DNA of 34,385 nt from Nitrososphaerales archaeon (GTDB lineage: Archaea; Thermoproteota; Nitrososphaeria; Nitrososphaerales; UBA213), in the NCBI GenBank assembly GCA_038868975.1, contig JAWCSA010000007.1, positions 1 through 34,385 of the forward strand, in the 5' to 3' direction. Below the pieces are notes generated by a model. That model did not search any database and had not been told where the DNA came from. It saw only the letters and a list, made by a program, of their open reading frames with translations. The translations under genes and the position numbers were made by a program. This document shows positions 23,892-31,878 of the stretch, piece by piece; the first letter of the stretch is position 1, and every line of letters begins with the position of its first letter.

Positions 23892-23945
23892 TAACTAAGC
23901 CATAATTTTATGAGATGATAAGTTTTGATTAAATTGAAATTTAAT

Positions 23946-24045
23946 CTAATTTTCGCATAAGAAATTTTGTATTAAAGCATTCATTTCTAATTTGTATAAT
24001 AACAAGATCTAAAGAATGAATGAATTTTAAGAATGCGAATTTCGT
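23946..24045. repeat. 100-bp repeat, copy B
   Basis: 98% identical to copy A (two differences, G/A and C/A near the middle). It lies directly upstream of the secreted-protein operon and 45 bases before IS copy 2. In B the sequence before CTAA (TTTAAT) differs from the IS end that precedes A, so the shared 100 bases define the repeat without relying on the IS. Confidence 0.8.
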
Positions 24046-24090
24046 CAATTTTTAGATGATGTTTTCCCGATTATTTTGACAAAAATCTAA

Positions 24091-25479
24091 CTGGTTATTT
24101 GCAGATTTGTGCGTAAGGTCTAGATCTCTTATCATTCTGATCTATTTCTTGCAGTTGTGGTTGTATTCTCATGCTTGCAGCTGAAGTCCCTTCCCCGTTC
24201 AAGGGTCTCTTGAAGAGCTTTAACGGTATTCTTAGCAAGCCCCAGCAGAGGAACCTTGCCAGCCTTGTTCTAGGATTCATTGCAGCGGAGGGAGAGAAGA
24301 ATGTGAAGGGAATGGCTAACTCACTGGTACCATACAGGAATCAGAGCAGCCTTAACAGATTCATAACAGATGCAAAATGGGACTATCGTGCCCTTAACTA
24401 CAGAAGGCTAAGACTTGTGGAGAAGGAGCTGGGATTGTCAGATAACTCCAATAGCAGCGATAAGCAGTGTTACTTCATAGTTGATGATACAACAGTTGAA
24501 AAGTACGGTGGTGAAGTGGTTGGATACCATCATGACTCGAAGCATGGATTAATCAGGGGGCACTGCTACGTAACTGGGCTTTGCGTATGCAGTAGCAACA
24601 GCAAAAGCAACAGCAACGGCAGATACGACGATGATGCATGGTACCCAACAGACCTGAAGCTCTACATGCCAGCAGGTTCCTCTCCCTTTTCAAAGGAGAG
24701 ACTGTTCAGGAGCAAGATAGATCTTGCATGTGAGCTGATAGACGAATTCAGTCCTCCAGGTGCAGGGAAGGAGGATGAAGAAGGTGTGATGGTCTCCTTC
24801 GATGAATGGTACTTCTGCAGCGAGGTCGTGAAACATGCAGAAGGCAGAGGCTTCCAATGGACAAGTGAAGCAAAGAGCAACCGCATCATCTTATATCAGG
24901 ATGAAAGGCTCCATGTGGGCGAGCTTGCAGACATAATGAAACCATTCTTCAGGGATGTTGAAGTTGATGGGGAGCTATACCAGTGCTGCGATCTGCAGGT
25001 ATACATGCCAAGGATAGGCAAGGTCAGGCTGGTCTTCAACTGCAAGGCAGACACAAAGGACATGCACAATATGTGTACGAGTATAACAAATGAAAGTGAG
25101 CCATTCACAGCAAATATTGTGAAGAGGAGCTTGAAGAGGTCAGAGATCGAATCGTTCTACTGGGATGTGAAGAACGTGATTGGATTTGGAGAGTATAGAT
25201 TCAGGGAGAGCGAAGCGGCGATAGTACACTCGCACCTAGTCTTCCTTGTCTATACACTGCTCCAGATCCTGAAGAAGAGAATGGAGAGCAGAGATGAAGA
25301 AAGGAGGGAAGTTATGATGAAAGGTAAGGGAAAGAGATGCAGCATAGGAGAAGCATGCGCATGGCTCAGGGACAGATGCCTCCTATCATTCTGCATCTGG
25401 ATCAAAGATAAGCTCGCAGCAGGACTTGATATCACAAAGATAGCAGGGATGATACGACCACAAATCTGCAAATAACCAG
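24091..25479 (+). mobile_element. Insertion sequence, copy 2 (1389 bp)
   Basis: Same orientation, length and 21-bp ends as copy 1 (24091-24111 and 25459-25479). Left flank CTAA (24087-24090), right flank ATAA (25480-25483). The inner flanks of the two IS copies are both CTAA, while the outer flanks are TTAA and ATAA. This is what recombination between a chromosomal IS and an IS on a circle would leave. Confidence 0.92.
24171..25475 (+). CDS. DDE transposase of IS copy 2
   Basis: The 434-residue product is identical to that of copy 1, with the same triad (Asp105/106, Asp211, Glu327). Two intact, identical transposases in direct orientation can mobilise the intervening 2688 bp as a composite unit, or delete it by homologous recombination. 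Confidence 0.93.
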   Translation: MLAAEVPSPFKGLLKSFNGILSKPQQRNLASLVLGFIAAEGEKNVKGMANSLVPYRNQSSLNRFITDAKWDYRALNYRRLRLVEKELGLSDNSNSSDKQCYFIVDDTTVEKYGGEVVGYHHDSKHGLIRGHCYVTGLCVCSSNSKSNSNGRYDDDAWYPTDLKLYMPAGSSPFSKERLFRSKIDLACELIDEFSPPGAGKEDEEGVMVSFDEWYFCSEVVKHAEGRGFQWTSEAKSNRIILYQDERLHVGELADIMKPFFRDVEVDGELYQCCDLQVYMPRIGKVRLVFNCKADTKDMHNMCTSITNESEPFTANIVKRSLKRSEIESFYWDVKNVIGFGEYRFRESEAAIVHSHLVFLVYTLLQILKKRMESRDEERREVMMKGKGKRCSIGEACAWLRDRCLLSFCIWIKDKLAAGLDITKIAGMIRPQICK

Positions 25480-25704
25480 ATAACTTCAACAGTAGTTTTA
25501 TTGAAGGCATTATGAATCTGGAATAACGAGTCATAGTCCTACCCCCTCGAACGGCGGGCGTTTACACACGCAATCCTGTTATCCAGACCCAGTCCAATAT
25601 ATCATTGATAGGTGCGTCGATGGGAGGAATAAATGACAAGCATGCATTTTATCATGCACCGAATATGCGCAAGTTTCCATTTAATTTTCCTTTCACAGGT
25701 ATAA

Positions 25705-25764
25705 ATGATCGATGAAAACGAATTTGTAAGGCTCGTTCGTAAGAGCAGCAATGCGTATACCTAA
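25705..25764 (+). CDS. Possible short upstream frame (19 aa)
   Basis: ATG 25705 follows an ACAGGTATAA stretch and opens MIDENEFVRLVRKSSNAYT, ending at TAA inside the start of the 284-aa gene (ATG 25751). It could be a coupled leader peptide, or the true N-terminus of the next protein with a frame slip. Composition looks protein-like, but so short a frame can arise by chance. Confidence 0.25.
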   Translation: MIDENEFVRLVRKSSNAYT

Positions 25765-26605
25765 CAACCTGACAGATGAATTTTCTATTCAACTCACCAA
25801 AACTCACCATGATATCAGCCAGAGATACCTTCATGCCATAAGGAAGCAGATAAGACACACGAAAGTAAGTGTTATGCTAGCTGATGCTCGTGTAACAGAG
25901 CATGATACATTTGATCCTCATGATGTTGCACTCTTTTATGAGATGCTTTCAGCGAGATTGCAGAACTGGTCCTCGCGGCCAATAGAGAAAACGGATGCCG
26001 GTGATCTAAGACGATTGCATACGTTATTTACTACATCAATTGAAAAATACAACTTATCATGTTACTACGGCGTACAGTATCACTCTCTTCTATTTTACAA
26101 GTTTGATTCTAGAATAAAGGACATTCAGACAGACATAACGCTTCTTGACGAGAAAATTACTATGATGAAGGAGGAGATAGCAGGTAAGGAGAACGCTGTG
26201 CTCGAGAAGGAGTTCGAGGAGAGAGGTATGGCCAATCTCGCGTTTGAAAAAACTGTTGAAATTGTGTATAATGATGAAAAACTGTATAAAGAATTAACCG
26301 ATAAGATCGATGAAATAGAGAGAAACAACCCGGAGTATTTGCGGATAACAGAAAAGAGAGATAAGTTAGTGGAGGAGCTGAAGAACATGATAATAGAACT
26401 TCACCGCATAACACCTGTTCTGATAGATTACAATAAACTTATGCAGGGAGAGGAAGGTGTTACAGTATACTTTGACCTAGAGATAGAAAGGCAAGGCGAG
26501 AAGAGTGGTGTGATAAACGTCGAAAAGATTCCAAGGAAAGTTAAACAAATTATCATCGATAGATTGAAGGAAATGGGGTTGGCGTTGATGAATGCATATG
26601 CATAG
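25751..26605 (+). CDS. Coiled-coil protein, unknown function
   Basis: This 284-residue soluble protein has an N-terminal mixed region with several His and Tyr residues (YYGVQYHSLLFYKFDSRI), a long central coiled coil (about residues 120-220, Glu/Lys/Ile-rich: ITLLDEKITMMKEEIAGKEN and LYKELTDKIDEIERNN) and a compact C-terminal domain (GVTVYFDLEIERQGEKSG, KIPRKVKQIIIDRLKEMGLA). No signal peptide or catalytic motif. It lies in the same direction as the zinc-ribbon and aconitase genes, 36 bases ahead of the former. No family recognised. Confidence 0.7.
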   Translation: MRIPNNLTDEFSIQLTKTHHDISQRYLHAIRKQIRHTKVSVMLADARVTEHDTFDPHDVALFYEMLSARLQNWSSRPIEKTDAGDLRRLHTLFTTSIEKYNLSCYYGVQYHSLLFYKFDSRIKDIQTDITLLDEKITMMKEEIAGKENAVLEKEFEERGMANLAFEKTVEIVYNDEKLYKELTDKIDEIERNNPEYLRITEKRDKLVEELKNMIIELHRITPVLIDYNKLMQGEEGVTVYFDLEIERQGEKSGVINVEKIPRKVKQIIIDRLKEMGLALMNAYA

Positions 26606-26641
26606 GAACATCTATTAATCATCCATACAATTTATTTGCTA

Positions 26642-26944
26642 ATGGATCTCTGGCATGTCAAATGTGGTAAATGTGGCTATGAAAAAAAACTCAACCTAGG
26701 TTCATATGATCTAGGGCAAACATTTACAGATCTTAACGAAGATTTTGCCTACTACAAATTATTTATATGTAGGAAGGAGAACGCTTTCGTGACAGTAAAT
26801 GTTCATAATACGCATTTTGACAACAAATGTCCAGCTGATGGAAGTGAGCTGATGCCAGTTGTGAATATACCTCCAAACAAGTGTCCGAGGTGTAATGCAG
26901 ATATCTATGCAGAGAAGATTGATCTAGGTGAAGAATTTGGGTGA
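26642..26944 (+). CDS. Zinc-ribbon protein
   Basis: About 100 residues from ATG 26642 (an in-frame TTG lies two codons earlier). Cys pairs are visible: VKCGKCGYEK near the N-terminus, NKCPADGSEL in the middle and NKCPRCNADIYAEK near the C-terminus, enough for two zinc sites. Such small proteins often bind nucleic acids or act as adaptors. The gene overlaps the aconitase start by 17 bases, so it is probably co-translated with it; whether it is functionally linked to this Fe-S enzyme is open. Confidence 0.72.
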   Translation: MDLWHVKCGKCGYEKKLNLGSYDLGQTFTDLNEDFAYYKLFICRKENAFVTVNVHNTHFDNKCPADGSELMPVVNIPPNKCPRCNADIYAEKIDLGEEFG

Positions 26945-28886
26945 TATCTTGGCTAAATCAATGGCACACAAAATTATTGAATCTCATTTGGTAGACGGGA
27001 AAATGGAAGAAGGTGAAGAGATAGGCATCAAAGTAGACCGGGTCTTAATGCAAGATGCGACTGGAACCATGGCATGCCTCCAGTTTGAAGCCTTGGGGAT
27101 GCCTAAAGTGAGGGTCGAACAGGCGGTTATCTATGTTGACCATAATATATTGCAGATTGGATTTGAAAATCCTGACGATCATAAATTTTTAGAAACTTTT
27201 GCCAAGAAATATGGTATATACTTCTCGAAACCCGGCAACGGAATATGCCATCAAGTAAACCTTGAAAGGTTCTCCACACCAGGCAAAGTGTTAGTTGGAT
27301 CTGACAGTCATACGCCAACTGCAGGTGGTGCTGGTATGCTCGCCATCGGTGTTGGTGGTCTTGATGTTGCGATTGCCATGGGAGGGGGGCCATTCTATAC
27401 TAAGATGCCAAGGATAGTCGGTGTGAAGCTAACAGGACGGCTGAAGCCATGGGTCACAGCTAAGGACGTAATACTTGAGATGCTTAGAAGGCTTACCGTT
27501 AAAGGAGGCGCGAATAGGATATTCGAATATTATGGTGAGGGAGTTAAGACATTATCTGTTCCTGAAAGAGGAACTATATGCAACATGGGCGCGGAGCTTG
27601 GTGCTACTACATCAATCTTTCCTTCCGATGAGAATACAAGGGATTACTTTAGGAGACAGAGCAGAGAGCAGGATTGGAAACCGCTAGCCCCTGATCCTGA
27701 CGCTCCATACGATGAAACAATGGAGATCAACCTTAGTGAGCTTGAACCTATGATGGCATGCCCGGGTTCACCTGACAATATCAGGAAGGTTAGAGATGTG
27801 CAGGGCATAGAAGTTCAGCAGGTGCTGATAGGTTCTTGCACAAATTCTAATTACAGGGAGCTCATGATAACCGCACATCTGCTGAGGGATAGAAAGATAC
27901 ATCCTACCGTAACGATGGCAGTCAATCCCGGTTCTAAACAGGTATTGGAGATGTTATCAAGGGATGGAGCTGTATACAACATAGTTGCGGCTGGAGCAAG
28001 ATTACTTGAACCTGGATGCCATGGATGTATAGGCATGGGCTCCGCGCCAGGCACCAATTGGGTCTCCGTTCGCTCATTCAACAGGAACTGGCCTGGAAGA
28101 AGTGGCACAAAAGATGACAAGGTTTACCTAACAAGCCCGGAGGTATGTATTGCATGCGCAATTACCGGAAAGATAACAGATCCCAGAGATTTAGGAGACT
28201 ACCCAGAAATTCCTTGGCCTGACAGTTTCATCATAGACGATTCCGGGATACTGCCACCTGCAAGCGATCCTAACACTGTTCAACTGTTAAGGGGCCCTAA
28301 CATTAAGCCTTTACCATTGAAAAAACCGTTGGAACAGGATCTGCAAGGAGAAGTGTTGCTCAAGGTTGATGACAACATAAGTACGGATGCTATCATGCCA
28401 GCTGGCGCTAAGATACTGCCCCTAAGGAGCAATATACCTGCAATTAGTGAGTATGTGTTTTATTGGATTGATCCCACATTTGCGAAAAGAGCAAAGGAAA
28501 AGGGCGGAGGGTTCATAGTCGGAGGCGAAAACTACGGACAGGGTTCAAGCAGGGAACATGCTGCATTGGCACCCATGTATCTCGGTATCAAGGGTGTAAT
28601 TGCAAAATCTTTTGCTAGGATACATCGAGCCAATCTGATCAATTTTGGAATCATACCGTTCGAGTTTGTAAATGCGTCTGACTATGATGTGTTGCAACAA
28701 GGCACTCTGATAAAGATTAATGATATACGGGGAGCATTAACAAGTGGCTGCAAATCCATAAAGGCATTCATTAACGACAATAGTGTTTACCTTAGGATCG
28801 ATTTCACACAAAGGCAGCGCAAGATATTGATAGAAGGCGGACTGTTGAATTATACTAAAAAGGCTTACACATTAAGAGGGCTTTGA
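26928..28886 (+). CDS. Aconitate hydratase (aconitase)
   Basis: This 652-residue enzyme isomerises citrate to isocitrate using a [4Fe-4S] cluster. The cluster cysteines are VLIGSCTNSNYREL and LEPGCHGCIGMGSAPG. Other signatures are VGSDSHTPTAGGAGMLAIGV, SVRSFNRNWPGRSGT and, in the swivel domain, GGENYGQGSSREHAALAP and KSFARIHRANLINFGIIP. Length fits the single-chain mitochondrial-like subgroup with fused swivel, longer than isopropylmalate isomerase subunits. The frame opens at GTG 26928; the first ATG is 26961. HKIIESHLVDGKMEEGEEIG matches the family N-terminus and both starts include it. Role: citrate-cycle carbon flow. Confidence 0.92.
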   Translation: MKNLGDILAKSMAHKIIESHLVDGKMEEGEEIGIKVDRVLMQDATGTMACLQFEALGMPKVRVEQAVIYVDHNILQIGFENPDDHKFLETFAKKYGIYFSKPGNGICHQVNLERFSTPGKVLVGSDSHTPTAGGAGMLAIGVGGLDVAIAMGGGPFYTKMPRIVGVKLTGRLKPWVTAKDVILEMLRRLTVKGGANRIFEYYGEGVKTLSVPERGTICNMGAELGATTSIFPSDENTRDYFRRQSREQDWKPLAPDPDAPYDETMEINLSELEPMMACPGSPDNIRKVRDVQGIEVQQVLIGSCTNSNYRELMITAHLLRDRKIHPTVTMAVNPGSKQVLEMLSRDGAVYNIVAAGARLLEPGCHGCIGMGSAPGTNWVSVRSFNRNWPGRSGTKDDKVYLTSPEVCIACAITGKITDPRDLGDYPEIPWPDSFIIDDSGILPPASDPNTVQLLRGPNIKPLPLKKPLEQDLQGEVLLKVDDNISTDAIMPAGAKILPLRSNIPAISEYVFYWIDPTFAKRAKEKGGGFIVGGENYGQGSSREHAALAPMYLGIKGVIAKSFARIHRANLINFGIIPFEFVNASDYDVLQQGTLIKINDIRGALTSGCKSIKAFINDNSVYLRIDFTQRQRKILIEGGLLNYTKKAYTLRGL

Positions 28887-29168
28887 ATAATTAATTTCTT
28901 GAATTACTGGAACGTTAAATTGCAAATCTTGGAATTTCTATGCGCATAACACTTGGCTTATTGATCATCCTTTTGCTATCTAGCCTTACGACGACTGGAT
29001 TCGAAGGTTTGCTAGAGTTATGACAACGTAGTCGAAGGCATCTATACTCTGGTTCATATCTAATCATGCAAAAATTTCAAAATTTGAATACAAACGTAGC
29101 AAAAAATAATTATTCACAGCCCTCCGTTAATGTAACGTATATCTATGACAAACTAGGTCTTATTCGCA
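28887..29168. other. Intergenic region with a possible 27-aa hydrophobic peptide frame
   Basis: ATG 28940 opens a short frame (MRITLGLLIILLLSSLTTTG, then seven residues to TGA at 29021-29023) that looks like a bare signal peptide. It may be the remnant of a lost secreted-protein gene or chance. ACGTATATC near 29137 could be a TATA element for the TTG start at 29169. No RNA gene seen. Confidence 0.3.
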
Positions 29169-29699
29169 TTGATAGTAACGAAGAAGATATTGATAGCTGC
29201 AGCAATAATACCAATCATTATAGCGCTAGCTATTGCAATCCCCAAATTATCTCCCTCTGGTGGTCAAACCACTACAACGCCCTCATTGCTTAGGATCGAG
29301 TTTAGCAAGGAGGATATGAAGCGGATAAGCTATGGAGTAACAGAAAGGATTGGCGCTCTTAAGAGCGAGAGATTAACTATAGATGAAAAGGGCCAGGCCT
29401 TCTACAACATAAATACCGAAGGAGAGAAGGGCTCTCAAACTAGGTTTCAGGTAAATTCCCAGGATTTGAAGAGGTTGAAGGCTTTGATTATCGATACTGG
29501 CTTCATGCAGATACCAAAATCCGAGTTTGCTGTTAAAGATGATGCTAATGAGTTCACAAAATATACGCTCAAGGTAAGTCTGGACGGTCACACAAAGACA
29601 GTAAATTGGGTAGACGAGTCTGCATCACAAGATTTTGTTCCGCCACTGGTACTTAGGCTAAGCGATACCATACGAGCAATAGTGGATAAAAATACCTAG
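29169..29699 (+). CDS. Membrane-anchored extracytoplasmic protein, unknown
   Basis: This 176-residue protein has an N-terminal anchor (KKILIAAAIIPIIIALAIAI), a Pro/Ser/Thr linker (SPSGGQTTTTPS) and a soluble domain of about 135 residues (IEFSKEDMKRISYGVTERIG, FYNINTEGEKGSQTRFQVNS, TLKVSLDGHTKTVNWVDESA). The domain resembles small exported proteins common in Nitrososphaerota, but I cannot name it. The TTG start at 29169 has no ribosome-binding site and suits a leaderless mRNA. No Cys. Confidence 0.65.
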   Translation: MIVTKKILIAAAIIPIIIALAIAIPKLSPSGGQTTTTPSLLRIEFSKEDMKRISYGVTERIGALKSERLTIDEKGQAFYNINTEGEKGSQTRFQVNSQDLKRLKALIIDTGFMQIPKSEFAVKDDANEFTKYTLKVSLDGHTKTVNWVDESASQDFVPPLVLRLSDTIRAIVDKNT

Positions 29700-29777
29700 A
29701 CGAATATTTAACAATGCGTATAAAAAATGCGTAATAAAGAGGGTTTATAACACAAATTATTTATCCTAAAGATGTAG

Positions 29778-30566
29778 ATGGAGCAGAATTTTACCACTGC
29801 CGACCGGTATAGTGTAAGATACTTAGAAAACGGCGTTTCTAACAAAAAGCATGTCCTTTGTCTTCATGGACTTGGAGCATCAGCGGAAAGATGGTCCAAA
29901 GTTTTGCCCATATTAGCAAAGGAGTACCATGTTGTAGCACCTGATCTGATAGGTTTTGGTTACAGTGACAAACCAGAAGTTCATTATACAATAGATTTTC
30001 TTGTACGTTTTGTGCGGAAATTCATGAAAAAGATGCAACTCAAGAAGGTCATCTTGGTTGGTGCTTCGCTAGGAGGGCATATAGCTTTGGAAACTGCACT
30101 AGCATATGGTGATACTGTAGAGAAGCTCGTGCTTGTATCGCCTGCGGGGATGATGAAGAACCCCACTCCAGGTTTGAGTCACTATATTGCGGCTGCTATG
30201 TATCCTACGGTTGAAAATGCTAGAAAGGCTTTCCAAGAAATGGCGGGCAGCAAGGATGTGGACGAGATCTATACCAAGGATTTTGTTAATAGAATGCAGC
30301 TACCCTATGCTAAATATGCATTCATGTCTGCCGTTTTGGGAAGTAGAGCTGCGCCGGCATTGGAGGATAGATTGCACAAGATTAAGGTACCCACACTCAT
30401 TGTATGGGGTAAGAAGGACGGGTTGATCCCGGTAAAGTTCGCAAGGAAATTTCATGCATATATAAAGGATTCAAAACTGGTTATAATGGATAACTGCGGT
30501 CATACGCCGTACTTTGAAAAACCTAATGAATTTTGCAACATATTGCTTGAATTCCTAAAGAATTAG
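29778..30566 (+). CDS. Alpha/beta hydrolase (esterase/depolymerase candidate)
   Basis: This 262-residue protein has the full alpha/beta-hydrolase pattern: oxyanion-hole region LHGLGASAERWSKV, nucleophile elbow VGASLGGHIA (Ser in GASLG), acid TLIVWGKKDGLIP and catalytic His DNCGHTPYFEKP. It precedes the PHA genes in the same direction as the AbrB-domain and phasin-like genes, so a role in PHA mobilisation, as an intracellular depolymerase or oligomer hydrolase, is a fair guess. The fold alone does not prove it. TTTATAACACAAATTATTTA upstream of the ATG supplies a promoter. Confidence 0.82.
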   Translation: MEQNFTTADRYSVRYLENGVSNKKHVLCLHGLGASAERWSKVLPILAKEYHVVAPDLIGFGYSDKPEVHYTIDFLVRFVRKFMKKMQLKKVILVGASLGGHIALETALAYGDTVEKLVLVSPAGMMKNPTPGLSHYIAAAMYPTVENARKAFQEMAGSKDVDEIYTKDFVNRMQLPYAKYAFMSAVLGSRAAPALEDRLHKIKVPTLIVWGKKDGLIPVKFARKFHAYIKDSKLVIMDNCGHTPYFEKPNEFCNILLEFLKN

Positions 30567-30684
30567 ACTTTTTTTACATTTGTAGACACGAGTTCTTATC
30601 GATTTACCACAGATTTGCATACCATTTAACACCAAAAACAATATATGTGTTACCTTCTAATGGTATTATAAGGGAATCAAAACC

Positions 30685-31044
30685 ATGACACAAAACGAGA
30701 ACGAGAACGATACAAATCCGGCTTATCTATTCAGCAAGACGTTGAAGCGCAGCACCGAAACTCAAGCTGAGTTTTTGAGACGAATGGCATCAATGCAGTT
30801 CGAAACTATGCAAGGATTGATGAATGTGCTGCATACAATAACCAACTTTAATGCCGTATTCAAAGCAACAGTACAGAGCAATGGAAGGATATCGATCCCT
30901 GAAGCAGAGAGAGAGGCACTAGGGATAGAAGATGGAGATCTAGTCCAAGTCATCATAGTTCCCCTCGAAAAGGGAAAGGAACGAACTAAGGTCAAGGACG
31001 ATTCCCAAAAATTTCAAATAAAAGGAGGTGTAAAGATTGAGTGA
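30685..31044 (+). CDS. AbrB/SpoVT-domain protein of the PHA locus
   Basis: This 119-residue protein combines an N-terminal amphipathic helical stretch (about residues 12-50, KTLKRSTETQAEFLRRMASM) with a swapped-hairpin AbrB domain (about 53-92: FKATVQSNGRISIPEAEREA, LGIEDGDLVQVIIVP). AbrB-type regulators sit in haloarchaeal PHA loci and can regulate PHA genes. The extra helical part may bind granules or the phasin, making a granule-responsive repressor plausible. Its last codons overlap the ribosome-binding site and TTG start of the next gene. Confidence 0.78.
   Translation: MTQNENENDTNPAYLFSKTLKRSTETQAEFLRRMASMQFETMQGLMNVLHTITNFNAVFKATVQSNGRISIPEAEREALGIEDGDLVQVIIVPLEKGKERTKVKDDSQKFQIKGGVKIE
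31021..31030 (+). promoter_or_regulatory. Strong Shine-Dalgarno deciding the TTG start of the phasin gene
   Basis: AAAGGAGGTG lies 6 bases before TTG 31037 and is close to a perfect complement of the 16S rRNA 3' end. It lies within the AbrB-domain gene. A comparable AAAGGTGG precedes the TTG start of phaE, while many other genes here seem leaderless. Confidence 0.8.
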
Positions 31045-31450
31045 GAAGAGACAAGAGAAAGACGCCTTTGATATTTATCAGGAAAGTGTTGCGAATGTAA
31101 TTGAAGAGGTAGCAAAGCTGCAACCAGCTTACATACAGTCACTAACAAACCTACAGCATGAGTGCACAGAAGCATTCAAAAGAGCTGTCGAGTCAACAAT
31201 AACTGTACAGAAAGAATTTGCAAATGCGACATGGGGTCCAGGTAAATTCCCAGCTGCAGTTGCAAGGAATGCCAGCGAAAGTACTGATGCGTTGGTGAAG
31301 GCCGTATCAACAAGCAACAAGGCAATTATAGCAACTGTTGATGCAACGACACAGAACATAAGAACCTTCAGTGATACTATTAACACATTCGCAAAGATAA
31401 ACCAAAACCTGATAAAGACATGGCAGAGTTTTGTACCATCTAGAGCGTAG
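31037..31450 (+). CDS. phaP: Phasin-like PHA granule protein
   Basis: This 137-residue, almost entirely helical protein is rich in Ala, Thr, Asn and Gln with amphipathic periodicity (ESVANVIEEVAKLQPAYIQS, EAFKRAVESTITVQKEFANA, TDALVKAVSTSNKAIIATVD). It has no Cys and no signal peptide. The pattern fits phasins, which coat PHA granules and control their size. Context supports it: AbrB-domain gene upstream, phaE-phaC facing it. Sequence similarity among phasins is low, so the name rests partly on position. A T-rich stretch follows the stop. Confidence 0.72.
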   Translation: MSEKRQEKDAFDIYQESVANVIEEVAKLQPAYIQSLTNLQHECTEAFKRAVESTITVQKEFANATWGPGKFPAAVARNASESTDALVKAVSTSNKAIIATVDATTQNIRTFSDTINTFAKINQNLIKTWQSFVPSRA

Positions 31451-31459
31451 ATGGTAAAA

Positions 31460-31492
31460 TACATCTTTTTATTTTTAAAGCCTTTTTAGGTT
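31460..31492 (+). terminator. T-rich terminator after the phasin gene
   Basis: Runs TTTTT, ATTTTT and CCTTTTT follow the phasin stop at 31450 and fit archaeal intrinsic termination. The TTTTTAAAG portion may also serve as the TATA element of the next gene (GTG 31513). Confidence 0.5.
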
Positions 31493-31512
31493 CCTATGTT
31501 ATCCCCATATAC

Positions 31513-31875
31513 GTGGACTACAGGGAGCTTTGCGGTAAAATATTGGGCATTAACAAGGATATTCGTTTTGTGGGTTTTATTAACAGATCGGGCAAGCTTA
31601 TCGAAGGAGGTATGAGACCAGGCCTTGAATCTCTTGATGACGAGATCCATCAGAAACGCTGGTTCAACCAGGTTGCTATGCGAGCGGAGATGTACGAGAT
31701 GTTTAATAAGATATATGGAAAGACTAACGTAGTTTATGTTGAAAGAGAAAAACTGAAACAGCTCACATTTTATAGAGGAGACAAGATATTGCTAGTAACC
31801 CTGCAGCCATCTGTTGATAGCAACAAGGCTTTAGAAATAGTACGAACTATAGAGAAGATCCTTGACTCTACATGA
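31513..31875 (+). CDS. Small conserved protein of the type common in Nitrososphaerota
   Basis: This 120-residue protein opens DYRELCGKILGINKDIRFVG and contains FINRSGKLIEGGMRPGLESL, EMYEMFNKIYGKTNVVYVER and DKILLVTLQPSVDSNKALEI. It looks like a roadblock/profilin-like alpha-beta fold (sensor-like) and resembles a family often present in many copies in ammonia-oxidising archaea (DUF6659-like, from memory). GTG 31513 with an upstream T-rich/TATA stretch suggests a leaderless mRNA. It converges with phaC, 3 bases between stops. No function assigned. Confidence 0.65.
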   Translation: MDYRELCGKILGINKDIRFVGFINRSGKLIEGGMRPGLESLDDEIHQKRWFNQVAMRAEMYEMFNKIYGKTNVVYVEREKLKQLTFYRGDKILLVTLQPSVDSNKALEIVRTIEKILDST

Positions 31876-31878
31876 GCA

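Larger units (their letters stand above)
20014..25479. mobile_element. IS-bounded composite block with surface-protein cargo
   Basis: Two direct IS copies enclose 2688 bp of cargo: repeat A, a membrane-bound regulator, an exported protein, a damaged exported protein and repeat B. One IS plus cargo is exactly 4077 bp. Flank pattern NTAA with inner CTAA/CTAA favours integration of a 4077-bp circle at a resident IS, or a composite transposon whose outer duplication has mutated. The whole block sits at a small Cys-rich gene. Confidence 0.7.

Noticed and set aside
25530-25620. Possible tRNA on the minus strand (GTTCGA and a GCGT/ACGC stem)
   Set aside because: The TTCGA-containing segment does not form a proper 5-bp T-stem, and no matching acceptor stem or CCA-proximal pairing was found.
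29066-29293. 75-codon frame overlapping the start of the membrane-anchored protein gene
   Set aside because: It runs out of frame through the signal anchor of the better-supported 176-aa protein and has no recognisable content.
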